NCBI GenBank assembly: GCA_023401045.1
Contig: JAEXEM010000398.1
Location: 1 to 10,233 of the forward strand
Length of the DNA stretch: 10,233 nt
Reading direction: 5' to 3'
DNA from: Actinomycetes bacterium
GTDB taxonomy: Bacteria > Actinomycetota > Actinomycetes > Actinomycetales > Cellulomonadaceae
Below the pieces are notes generated by a model. That model saw only the letters and a list, made by a program, of their open reading frames with translations. It did no database searches and was not told the origin of the DNA. The position numbers were made by a program, and so were the translations under genes. This document shows positions 1 to 4,985 of the stretch, in pieces. The stretch's first letter is position 1, and the number at the start of each line of letters is the position of its first letter.

Positions 1-196
1 GGCGCGCGGGCCGCGGGGCCTCGCCGGCGGGCACGGCGGCCGCGTCACCGGAGGGCTGCGCCTTCGCGGGGCGCCGGCGGTCGATGATGCGGGTGCCGTA
101 GAGGTCGCGGCGCAGCACCGTGATCGCCGACAGCACGAGGAACCACAGCAGCGCGAGGTACCCCAGGCGCAGCAGGGTGACGGTCAGCTCACTCAT
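1..196 (-). CDS. fhaB: FhaB/FipA-like FHA protein, N-terminal part (runs off window)
   Basis: Reading the minus strand from the ATG at 196 gives an open frame of about 65 codons to the window edge. It begins MSELTVTLLRLGYLALLWF, with one hydrophobic membrane segment at about residues 5-27, then RRDLYGTR, then a charged Ala/Pro/Arg-rich linker. This N-terminal anchor is typical of actinobacterial FhaB (FipA), a membrane protein of about 150-170 residues whose C-terminal FHA domain binds phosphothreonine and works with the PknA/PknB cell-division and cell-wall network. The FHA domain itself lies outside the window. The gene starts 9 bp after the fhaA stop on the same strand, so the two are very likely co-transcribed. 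The identification rests on the anchor sequence plus the fhaA neighbour. Confidence 0.85.
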   Translation of the reverse strand, partial: MSELTVTLLRLGYLALLWFLVLSAITVLRRDLYGTRIIDRRRPAKAQPSGDAAAVPAGEAPRPAR

Positions 197-205
197 GCGG
201 CGGCA

Positions 206-913
206 TCACTCGTCCACGTCCGGGTCGCCCCCGGTCCAGAAGAGGATGCGGGTCCGTCCGATCGTCAGGGTGTTCCCGTCGACGAGCGTCGCCGCGGGCA
301 CCTGGTGCCCCTCGACGAACAGCCCGTTCGTCGAGCCGAGGTCGGAGGCGACGACGCCGTCCGGGGTGACGCGGATCTCGAGGTGCCGGCGGGACACCCC
401 GGGGTCGTCGACGATGATGTCGGCCTCCGAGCCGCGGCCGATGACCGTGACCGGGCCGGTGAGGATGTACCGCTGCCCGTCGATGTCGATGAGCGGGTGC
501 CGCGGGCTGGGTGCCGCGCTCGTCGCGGGTGCGACGGCGCCGCGCACGGTCGCGCTGTGCACCGCGAACCGGCCGGCGTCCTGCTCGGTGTCCTCGCTGA
601 ACGACACGGTGACGGGCCCGACGAACGCGTAGTGCTGGCTCGCCGCGTGCTCGGTGACGTTCGCGGCGAGCTCCTCGGCGAGCGCCTCGGCGCCCCACGC
701 CTCGACCTGGTCGTAGTCGGCGGTCGACAGCTCGATGGTGAACTCGTTCGGCACCACCGTGCGGTCGCGCCCGACGACGGCGGCACGGTCGTCGATCTCG
801 CGTCGCAGCGCGTCGGCCAGCTCGATCGGCTTGACCTCGCTGCGGAAGGCACGCGCGAACGCGTTGTTGACGACGCGCTCCACGCCGTTCTCGAACTTGT
901 CGAGGATCCCCAT
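206..913 (-). CDS. fhaA: FhaA-like protein: DUF3662 plus FHA domain
   Basis: This 235-residue protein has two parts. The N-terminal DUF3662 domain (about residues 1-120) begins MGILDKFENGVERVVNNAF. A short Ala/Pro linker leads to a C-terminal FHA domain (about 148-225). The FHA phosphothreonine-binding signature is visible: GR at 159-160, SRRH at 174-177 and STNG at 194-197. In M. tuberculosis, FhaA is a PknB substrate that binds the MviN/MurJ pseudokinase and restrains peptidoglycan synthesis; the same role here is inferred. The protein is compact compared with the mycobacterial homologue (about 527 residues), mainly because the linker is short. The ATG at 913 is preceded by GGAGGAGG at suitable spacing. 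It is the first gene of an operon with fhaB downstream, and a plausible -10 element lies about 145 bp upstream. Confidence 0.95.
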   Translation of the reverse strand: MGILDKFENGVERVVNNAFARAFRSEVKPIELADALRREIDDRAAVVGRDRTVVPNEFTIELSTADYDQVEAWGAEALAEELAANVTEHAASQHYAFVGPVTVSFSEDTEQDAGRFAVHSATVRGAVAPATSAAPSPRHPLIDIDGQRYILTGPVTVIGRGSEADIIVDDPGVSRRHLEIRVTPDGVVASDLGSTNGLFVEGHQVPAATLVDGNTLTIGRTRILFWTGGDPDVDE

Positions 914-977
914 GCCACCTCCTCCCGGCCACCCGACGTGCCCGCGGTGGGCCCGTCCGTCCGTGCTCGTGCTGCAT

Positions 978-1013
978 TCCTGCTGTGCGTCCTGCTGTGC
1001 GTCGTGCTCTGCT
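978..1013. repeat. 12-bp tandem repeat in the fhaA leader
   Basis: TCCTGCTGTGCG occurs twice back to back (978-989 and 990-1001), followed by a third degenerate copy (TCGTGCTCTGCT, 1002-1013). Transcribed on the minus strand, it would give repeated CGCACAGCAGGA units in the fhaA 5' leader. No function can be read from it, and slippage in a non-coding leader is the simplest explanation. Confidence 0.7.
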
Positions 1014-1057
1014 CCAGCCGGCCCGCCGCACCCGAGGTGGCACGGCGGTCCACGTCG

Positions 1058-1063
1058 ATCGTA
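1058..1063 (-). promoter_or_regulatory. Candidate -10 element of the fhaA operon
   Basis: On the minus strand this reads TACGAT, a good fit to the actinobacterial TANNNT -10, within GGATACGAT. It would put transcription start near 1051 and give fhaA a leader of about 140 nt. No convincing -35 is visible. The leader contains a short 12-bp tandem repeat (978-1013). Confidence 0.35.
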
Positions 1064-1184
1064 TCCGTGCCCCGGCCCGGACGGGGGAGCCGGTGGGAGT
1101 GAACGCGCCGGGCGCGCCGCGGGTGCGGTGCGCCGCGGCGCCCGGCGGCGTCCTCGGGGTTCGTGGCGGGCCCCGCGGCCGTGC

Positions 1185-1190
1185 TAACGT
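1185..1190 (+). promoter_or_regulatory. Candidate -10 of the tRNA-Leu promoter
   Basis: TAACGT (in GTGCTAACGTTCT) matches the TANNNT -10 consensus. It lies 10 bp before the mature tRNA 5' end, so the transcript would start only a few bases ahead of the tRNA. A weak TTCGTG at 1160-1165 could be read as a -35 but is a poor match and not at ideal spacing. Confidence 0.45.
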
Positions 1191-1200
1191 TCTGCGGCGC

Positions 1201-1283
1201 GCGCGAGTGGCGGAACGGCAGACGCGCTGGCTTCAGGTGCCAGTGTCCGAAAGGGCGTGCGGGTTCAAATCCCGCCTCGCGCA
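1201..1283 (+). tRNA. tRNA-Leu (anticodon CAG)
   Basis: A complete 83-nt class II tRNA can be folded by eye. The acceptor stem pairs GCGCGAG (1201-1207) with CTCGCGC (1276-1282), with discriminator A at 1283 and no encoded CCA. The anticodon stem pairs CTGGC with GCCAG around the loop TTCAGGT, giving anticodon CAG, which reads CUG. The long variable arm TGTCCGAAAGGGCGT is characteristic of leucine tRNAs. The T arm contains GGGTTCAAATCCC. CUG is a major leucine codon in this GC-rich genome. A tRNA-Leu(CAG) gene beside fhaA is also, from memory, found in M. tuberculosis (leuT), which argues for an old, conserved position rather than a recent insertion. Confidence 0.97.
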
Positions 1284-1315
1284 CAGAGTCCCGGAGACGG
1301 GATGCAGCAGTCCGG

Positions 1316-1352
1316 GAAGCTCCCGGCAGGACGAGATCCTGCCGGGAGCTTC
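1316..1352. terminator. Strong hairpin between the tRNA gene and the convergent oxidoreductase gene
   Basis: A perfect 16-bp inverted repeat: GAAGCTCCCGGCAGGA (1316-1331), loop CGAGA, then TCCTGCCGGGAGCTTC (1337-1352). It begins 33 bp after the tRNA 3' end and finishes 13 bp after the stop codon of the convergent gene, so it probably ends transcription from both sides. There is no long T-run, as is usual for hairpin terminators in high-GC actinobacteria. Confidence 0.8.
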
Positions 1353-1365
1353 TGCGTTCGGGCGC

Positions 1366-1827
1366 TCACCGGTCCCCGGGCAGCAGCGACCGGTCGTCGA
1401 GGTCGATGCGGACGAGCGGGCTCCCGGTGAGCCACTCGTCGACGGACCGGGCGAGGCTCTGCACGCCTCCGCGGTTGTCCGGGTGGGCGAGCTCCTCGAC
1501 GATCTCGCGCAGCACGCGCTCGCGCTCCACGGGGTCGGTGACGGGAATGCCGGTGGCGGGCAGGTCCGCGCGGACGCCGTGCTTGAGGTGGACGACGATC
1601 CGCGGGTTCGTGCGGATGTTGGCGTACCAGTCGCGTCGTGCGGGTGCGGTGGTGAGGTAGAGGTCGTCGCCCGCCCGGTAGAACCAGATCTCGATCCGGC
1701 GGGGTCGGCCGGAGCGGGCGCCGGTCGTCGTGAGGTCGATCGTCCGGTCCGACGGGCTCGACCACCTGTCGATCGAGAGGGCGGCACGCACGGCCTCGGG
1801 GTCCGGGTGGCGGGCGTCCTCAGCCAC
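1366..1827 (-). CDS. F420H2-dependent-type split-barrel oxidoreductase (nitroreductase/Ddn family)
   Basis: This 153-residue protein fits the deazaflavin (F420)-dependent 'nitroreductase family' fold, the group that includes Mycobacterium Ddn. Visible family marks are LTTTGARSGRPRR at 32-44, the strand IEIWFY, and the conserved RRDWYANIRTNP at 64-75, followed by PRIVVHLKHG. Such enzymes usually take a hydride from reduced F420 and pass it to quinones, enones or nitro compounds; the substrate here is unknown. GTG at 1827 is the chosen start, because GGAG sits 6 bp ahead of it and the residues that follow align from the N-terminus. The start overlaps the last 8 bp of the upstream SDR gene, which suggests translational coupling and a shared function. 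Its presence implies that the host makes F420. Confidence 0.88.
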   Translation of the reverse strand: MAEDARHPDPEAVRAALSIDRWSSPSDRTIDLTTTGARSGRPRRIEIWFYRAGDDLYLTTAPARRDWYANIRTNPRIVVHLKHGVRADLPATGIPVTDPVERERVLREIVEELAHPDNRGGVQSLARSVDEWLTGSPLVRIDLDDRSLLPGDR

Positions 1828-2611
1828 GGCGGGCTCCTGCCGCCGGCAGGGCCGGGCCGAGGAGCAGACCGCCGTCGACGACGAACTCGGCGCCCGTGAC
1901 GAACCCGGCCTCCCGGGAGGTCAGCCACAGCAGCATGTCGGTCACCTCGCGGGGCTCGGCGAGGCGTGGCACGGCGTAGGCGTCGGGCGAGAAGGCGTCG
2001 GCGACGGTCACGTCGGACCCCGGGACCGGGTCGTGGACGAACGGCGTGGAGACGACACCGGGGTGCACCGAGTTCACGCGGACGCCGTCACGCCCCAGCT
2101 CGAGCGCAGCCGTGCGGGTGAGCCCGCGGACCGCCCACTTCGCGGCGGTGTACGGGGCGAACAGCGCCGTCCCGACGTTGCCCATCGTCGAGACGATGTT
2201 GATGATCGACCCTCCACCGGCCCGGCGGAGCGAGGGTGCGGCGGCCCGGATCCCGAGGAAGGCGCCGGTGGTGTTGACCGCGAGGGCGCGCGCCCAGTCG
2301 GCCGGGTCGGTGAGCTCGATGGGGGCGGTCGGGGTCTGCAGGCCGGCGTTGTTGACGAGGACGGAGACCGGTCCGAGCTCCGCCTCCGTCGCCACGACCG
2401 CGCGCGCCCACTGCTCGGGGTCGGTGACGTCGAGGTGGACGAAGAGCGCACGGTCGCCCAGCTCGTCGGCGAGGGCCTGCCCCGCGTCGTCGTGGCGACC
2501 TGCGACGACGACCCGTGCGCCCTCGGCGTGGTACCCGCGGACGTGGGACTCGCCCATGCCCCCGGTCGCTCCTGTCACGAGGACGACGTCCCCGCTGAAT
2601 CGTGCGTCCAT
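1820..2611 (-). CDS. Classical SDR-family NAD(P)-dependent oxidoreductase
   Basis: This 263-residue enzyme has the full set of classical short-chain dehydrogenase marks. The cofactor glycine motif TGATGGMG is at 13-20, D61 follows the third strand, NNAG is at 87-90, and N113, S141 and YTAAK (Y154, K158) form the catalytic tetrad. HPG follows at 183-185. The Arg in AGRH at the end of strand 2 (residue 39) hints at NADP(H), though this is weak evidence. The substrate cannot be read from the sequence. ATG at 2611 is preferred over an in-frame ATG ten codons upstream (2641), because AGGGGAGC sits at ribosome-binding distance and the SDR fold starts there. The gene is divergent from a TetR regulator and leads an operon with the F420-type oxidoreductase, so repression by that neighbour is likely. 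Confidence 0.95.
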   Translation of the reverse strand: MDARFSGDVVLVTGATGGMGESHVRGYHAEGARVVVAGRHDDAGQALADELGDRALFVHLDVTDPEQWARAVVATEAELGPVSVLVNNAGLQTPTAPIELTDPADWARALAVNTTGAFLGIRAAAPSLRRAGGGSIINIVSTMGNVGTALFAPYTAAKWAVRGLTRTAALELGRDGVRVNSVHPGVVSTPFVHDPVPGSDVTVADAFSPDAYAVPRLAEPREVTDMLLWLTSREAGFVTGAEFVVDGGLLLGPALPAAGARRG

Positions 2612-2633
2612 GGTGCGCTCCCCTGCGGTGAGG

Positions 2634-2649
2634 CGAGTCATGTGACTCG
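2634..2649. promoter_or_regulatory. Candidate operator O1 in the SDR/tetR intergenic region
   Basis: CGAGTCATGTGACTCG is a 16-bp palindrome with 7-bp arms around a TG centre. It is part of the longer direct repeat GTGAGGCGAGTCA (2628-2640), which recurs at 2672-2684. It falls at the predicted transcription start of the SDR gene, a standard place for a repressor to act. Binding by the divergent TetR protein is inferred from position and symmetry. Confidence 0.65.
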
Positions 2650-2656
2650 GAGCACC

Positions 2657-2685
2657 ACGCTGCTCCTCATCGTGAGGCGAGTCAA
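2657..2685 (-). promoter_or_regulatory. Candidate promoter of the SDR-oxidoreductase operon
   Basis: On the minus strand TTGACT (2685-2680) is a good -35, and CAGCGT (2662-2657) lies 17 bp further on as a partial -10. Predicted transcription start is near 2650, about 39 nt before the ATG at 2611. Palindrome O2 covers the -35 and palindrome O1 covers the start site. Confidence 0.4.
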
Positions 2686-2697
2686 CCCACTCGCCTC
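2674..2697. promoter_or_regulatory. Candidate operator O2 in the SDR/tetR intergenic region
   Basis: GAGGCGAGT and ACTCGCCTC are exact 9-bp inverted arms around the 6-base spacer CAACCC. The inner arms CGAGT/ACTCG have the same spacing as in O1, and the left half-site repeats 13 bases of O1 (GTGAGGCGAGTCA). The two centres are 44 bp apart, close to four helical turns. O2 overlaps the -35 of the SDR promoter and lies just upstream of the tetR -10, so one bound repressor could shut both directions. Confidence 0.7.
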
Positions 2698-2703
2698 GAC
2701 CGG

Positions 2704-2709
2704 TACGCT
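2704..2709 (+). promoter_or_regulatory. Candidate -10 of the divergent tetR gene
   Basis: TACGCT fits TANNNT and ends 7 bp before the GTG at 2717. Transcription would therefore begin at or next to the start codon, giving a leaderless mRNA, which is common in actinobacteria. This favours GTG 2717 as the true start. Confidence 0.5.
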
Positions 2710-2716
2710 CGACCCC

Positions 2717-3337
2717 GTGCCGGGCATGTCGTCGTTCCACCAGCGCGTCGCCGCGGAGAAGCGCGCCGCGATCCTCGCCGCCGCCGTCACGCTCTTCGGG
2801 ACGCAGGGCTTCGCGCGGACCTCGCTTGCGCAGGTCGCCGAGGCCGCCCAGGTCTCCAGGTCGACGCTCTACAAGCAGTTCCCGACGAAGGACTCGCTGT
2901 TCGACGCGATCGTCGACGACGTCTGGACGCCCCGGACGCAGGTCATCGCCGACCTCGACCCCACCGACCCCGAGGCCGGCATCCGCGTGCTCGGCACCGT
3001 GTACGCCGAGCTGCTCGGCCGGCCCGGGATGGCCGACCTCTTCCGTCTCGTCATCAGCGAGGCGCCGTCGTCCCCCGACCTGGGCCGTCGCCAGTTCGAC
3101 CTCGGGAAGATGCCGTTCTTCGAGGAGGTGCGCCGCTACCTCGAGGCCGCCGACCGTGCCGGCACGCTCACGGTCGAGGACCCGACGACGGCGGCCACCC
3201 AGATGCTCGGCATGATCTCGAACGTCGTGCTGTGGCCCCGGATGTTCCTCGTCGACTGGGACCCGGACGCCGCCGCCGTCGCCCGCGCGGTCGAGGAGGC
3301 CGCGCTCACGATGTCGGCGCGCTACGGGAGGCGCTGA
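2717..3337 (+). CDS. TetR/AcrR-family transcriptional regulator (AefR-like C-terminal half)
   Basis: This regulator has 206 residues. The N-terminal TetR DNA-binding domain spans about residues 14-62: RAAILAAAVTLFGTQGFARTSL, whose helix-turn-helix is at about 38-57 and ends in STLYKQFPTKDSLF, the classic TetR recognition helix and following turn. The C-terminal half (about 75-200) is helical and most like the AefR-type ligand/dimerisation domain. The start could be GTG 2717 or the in-frame ATG 2726. No ribosome binding site precedes either, and the -10 at 2704-2709 suggests a leaderless message beginning at GTG. The gene is divergent from the SDR operon across 105 bp that hold two related palindromes, so it probably represses that operon and itself. 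The ligand is unknown. Confidence 0.93.
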   Translation: MPGMSSFHQRVAAEKRAAILAAAVTLFGTQGFARTSLAQVAEAAQVSRSTLYKQFPTKDSLFDAIVDDVWTPRTQVIADLDPTDPEAGIRVLGTVYAELLGRPGMADLFRLVISEAPSSPDLGRRQFDLGKMPFFEEVRRYLEAADRAGTLTVEDPTTAATQMLGMISNVVLWPRMFLVDWDPDAAAVARAVEEAALTMSARYGRR

Positions 3338-3531
3338 CCGGGCACCGCGAGGCACGAGCGGTCCGGCCGGATGCCGGGCCGGGCGTCGGTGGGGACGTCG
3401 CGCACGGTCCATCCGGCGCATTCGGGTGCCACGGCGCTCCGGTGCTTGCGGCCGGAACGCCGGTAACGGGAGCATCGTCCCTCCGCGGTCGGCACGGTGC
3501 CGGCAGCCCCGATCCTCCGGAGCGCCCCCAC

Positions 3532-3996
3532 ATGTCGCAGAACCCCGTCCCCGCCCGCCCGACCGCCGCCTTCGTCGGTGCCTCGTGGGTGGCCCTCGTC
3601 ATCGCGGTGAGCGCGTTCGCCATCGGGCTGTGGAACGCGGACATGCTGCTGTCGGAGAAGGGGTTCTACGGCACGCTGCTGCTGCTCGGGCTGTACTCGG
3701 CGATCGCGCTGCAGAAGTCGGTGCGCGACCGCTCCGAGGGCATCCCGGTGACCGGGATCTTCCTCGGGCTGTCCTGGAGCATGGTCCTCGTCTCGCTGCT
3801 CCTCGTCGCCGTCGGGCTGTCGAACGCGACCCTCACGCTGTCGGAGAAGGGCTTCTACGCGCTCGGGTACACGATGGCGCTGTTCGCCGTCGTCGCGGTG
3901 CAGAAGAACGTCCGTGACCTCGCGGCCGCCGGTCCGGCGCCGCGCCCGGGCGCCGTGGAGCAGGACGCGCCGGCGTCCGTGTGGCACCAGCCGTAG
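3532..3996 (+). CDS. YiaA/YiaB-family inner membrane protein with two YiaAB repeats
   Basis: This 154-residue protein consists of two copies of the YiaAB two-helix domain. In repeat 1 (about 13-67) LSEKGFYGTLLLLGLYSAIA is followed by LQKSVRD. In repeat 2 (about 76-130) LSEKGFYALGYTMALFAVVA is followed by VQKNVRD. The second copy sits exactly 63 residues after the first. Each repeat gives two membrane segments, so four in total, with a short Pro/Ala-rich cytosolic-type tail at 133-154. The family is widespread but its biochemical role is unknown; a stress-related membrane function has been suggested in E. coli. ATG 3532 is preceded by a modest CCGGAG. The gene stands alone, with a 13-bp palindrome (CGGCACGGTGCCG, 3490-3502) upstream of the start. 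Confidence 0.88.
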   Translation: MSQNPVPARPTAAFVGASWVALVIAVSAFAIGLWNADMLLSEKGFYGTLLLLGLYSAIALQKSVRDRSEGIPVTGIFLGLSWSMVLVSLLLVAVGLSNATLTLSEKGFYALGYTMALFAVVAVQKNVRDLAAAGPAPRPGAVEQDAPASVWHQP

Positions 3997-4054
3997 GGCG
4001 GCGCCGGTCGCCGCGCCACTCCGGCGTGCCGGCCGCGAGGTCGGTACCCGGGCA

Positions 4055-4060
4055 TAGCGT
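4055..4060 (+). promoter_or_regulatory. Candidate -10 of the truncated regulator/VOC unit
   Basis: TAGCGT fits TANNNT and ends 6 bp before the ATG at 4067, the layout of a leaderless promoter. The same hexamer lies a short distance upstream of the genes at 7584 and 9915. No clear -35 is present. Because the regulator frame is broken, this promoter would now mainly serve the VOC gene at 4212. Confidence 0.45.
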
Positions 4061-4066
4061 CGCGTC

Positions 4067-4156
4067 ATGAACCGCACGGACCGGCTGTACGCGCTCGTCG
4101 AGGAGCTGCGCGCCGTGTCGCCGCGTCCGCGCAGCGCGACCTGGCTGGCGGACCAG
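4067..4156 (+). pseudogene. N-terminal remnant of a WYL/YafY-type HTH regulator
   Basis: The frame from ATG 4067 starts with MNRTDRLYALVEELR, then AVSPRPRSATWLADQ. This is the usual first 30 residues of actinobacterial helix-turn-helix regulators with a WYL domain (full length about 310-340). After about Q30 the family sequence should continue with the recognition helix (a run like SVRTIERD). Here it changes to an Arg/His/Pro-rich translation that runs out of frame through the VOC gene and has no regulator character. I see neither the rest of the HTH nor the WYL domain. The simplest reading is a gene lost by deletion down to its first 90 bp, with its promoter retained. From memory, WYL regulators often sit directly before VOC genes of the kind found at 4212. 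The identification rests on a short stretch, so confidence is moderate. Confidence 0.55.
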
Positions 4157-4211
4157 CGTGGTGCCCGTCGCGCACACCGTCGCGGCGTCCACCCACCTTC
4201 CGGAGGGCATC

Positions 4212-4619
4212 GTGAACCTCGCATCGGTCCGACTCATCACCGACGACCTGCCCCGCCTCGTCGCGTTCTACGAGCACGTCACCGGACTCGTCGCCGAACG
4301 CCCCACATCCGACTTCGCCGAGCTGCGCACCGCCGGCGGCACCCTCGCGATCGGCAGCACCCGCACCGTCGCGCTCTTCGGACCGGGCTCAGCCCTCCCG
4401 GGGGAGAACCGCTCGGCCATCGTCGAGTTCCTCGTCGACGACGTCGACGACGTCGCCGCCCGCATCGCCGACGGCTCGGTCGAGCTCGTCGCCGGGCCGA
4501 CGACGATGCCGTGGGGCAACCGTTCGCTCCTCGTCCGCGACCCCGACGGCACGCTCGTCAACCTCTTCACCCCGGTGGCGGACGCGGCGGTCGCGAGGTT
4601 CGCCGGCACGCCGCGCTGA
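4212..4619 (+). CDS. VOC-fold (glyoxalase/bleomycin-resistance superfamily) protein
   Basis: This 135-residue protein opens VNLASVRLITDDLPRLVAFY, the first beta-alpha unit of a VOC module. It ends with SLLVRDPDGTLVNLFTPV, the usual last strand with DPDG. A middle strand IVEFLVDDVDDV and the WGNRS segment also fit. VOC proteins include dioxygenases, glyoxalases and drug-binding proteins; which of these applies here cannot be told. GTG 4212 is the likely start, because GGAGGG lies at 4202-4207 with suitable spacing. An in-frame GTG at 4158 would add 18 residues without VOC character. It directly follows the WYL regulator remnant and ends 10 bp from the stop of the convergent small membrane protein gene. 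Confidence 0.88.
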   Translation: MNLASVRLITDDLPRLVAFYEHVTGLVAERPTSDFAELRTAGGTLAIGSTRTVALFGPGSALPGENRSAIVEFLVDDVDDVAARIADGSVELVAGPTTMPWGNRSLLVRDPDGTLVNLFTPVADAAVARFAGTPR

Positions 4620-4629
4620 GCGCTCGGTC

Positions 4630-4815
4630 TCAGGCGCCGACGCTCCCCAGCAGCTCCCACACGAGGATCGCCGGCCAGACGAGGGCCTTGAGGAGCCCGA
4701 GCACGCCGAGCCAGAACCCGTCCGCCTGCTGGATGAAGTAGACCGCCGCGCCGATGACGCCGAGCCCGTAGACGGCGCCACCTCCTGCGCCGCCTCCTCC
4801 GTACCTGTCCGCCAT
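4630..4815 (-). CDS. Small membrane protein, 61 residues, glycine-rich N-terminus
   Basis: The protein starts MADRYGGGGAGGGAVYG and then has two hydrophobic stretches, about residues 15-28 (YGLGVIGAAVYFI) and 35-57 (WLGVLGLLKALVWPAILVWELL), separated by QQADGF. It is probably a two-span or hairpin membrane protein. Short proteins of this pattern (Gly-rich start, QQADGFW-like turn, ALVWPA helix) recur in actinobacterial genomes as conserved hypotheticals; that is recollection, and no function is known to me. ATG 4815 is preceded by GAGGGGGCG, a good ribosome binding site. Upstream, TTGACC on the minus strand (4877-4872) could serve as a -35. It is divergent from the ABC permease gene and convergent with the VOC gene. 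Confidence 0.75.
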   Translation of the reverse strand: MADRYGGGGAGGGAVYGLGVIGAAVYFIQQADGFWLGVLGLLKALVWPAILVWELLGSVGA

Positions 4816-4935
4816 CGTCGCCCCCTCGCCCGTCGGTCGTCCCACGCCACCGTCCACCCGCCGGCCGCAAGGGTCAACCGGGCCGGGAGGTCCGTGAGGT
4901 TGCGCACAGCCGTCCGGATCCCAACGGTGCGCCGG

Positions 4936-4941
4936 TAAGAT
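4936..4941 (+). promoter_or_regulatory. Candidate -10 of the ABC exporter operon
   Basis: TAAGAT is a good TANNNT match and lies 45 bp before the permease GTG, giving a leader of about 38 nt. It sits inside a small inverted repeat, GGTA-AGA-TACC (4934-4944). No clear -35 is visible at normal spacing. Confidence 0.45.
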
Positions 4942-4985
4942 ACCAACGCCGCGTCGGGAAGATGCGGGAACCCAGGAGGTCAAAC

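Noticed and set aside
914..984. Possible short upstream frame in the fhaA leader (minus-strand ATG near 978)
   Set aside because: The only SD-like sequence (AGGA) abuts the ATG, and the frame runs out of phase deep into fhaA without a stop, so it does not behave like a regulatory leader peptide.
1201..1365. tRNA-Leu 3' end as a phage or island attachment site
   Set aside because: I found no second copy of the tRNA 3' sequence in the window and no integrase or phage gene nearby.
1730..2716. N-terminal extension of the tetR frame over the SDR gene
   Set aside because: The translation is antisense to the SDR coding region and lacks domains; the TetR fold begins after 2717 and a promoter lies just before it.
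3366..3417. Inverted repeat GCCGGATG/CATCCGGC downstream of the first tetR gene
   Set aside because: The 8-bp arms are separated by 36 bases with no T-run; this is too weak to call a terminator and could occur by chance in GC-rich DNA.
2612..3475. N-terminal extension of the SDR frame through the intergenic region and across the tetR gene
   Set aside because: The extension has no homology-like character and runs antisense to tetR; a ribosome binding site and the SDR fold both mark 2611 as the start.
3490..3502. Palindrome CGGCACGGTGCCG upstream of the YiaAB gene
   Set aside because: It is short, lacks a neighbouring regulator or promoter element to tie it to, and uses only common GC-rich words; noted but not called as an operator.
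4067..4741. The full 224-codon frame from ATG 4067 as a gene
   Set aside because: Only the first 30 residues look like a protein family; the rest is an Arg/His/Pro-rich shadow of the VOC gene and of the opposite-strand small membrane protein.
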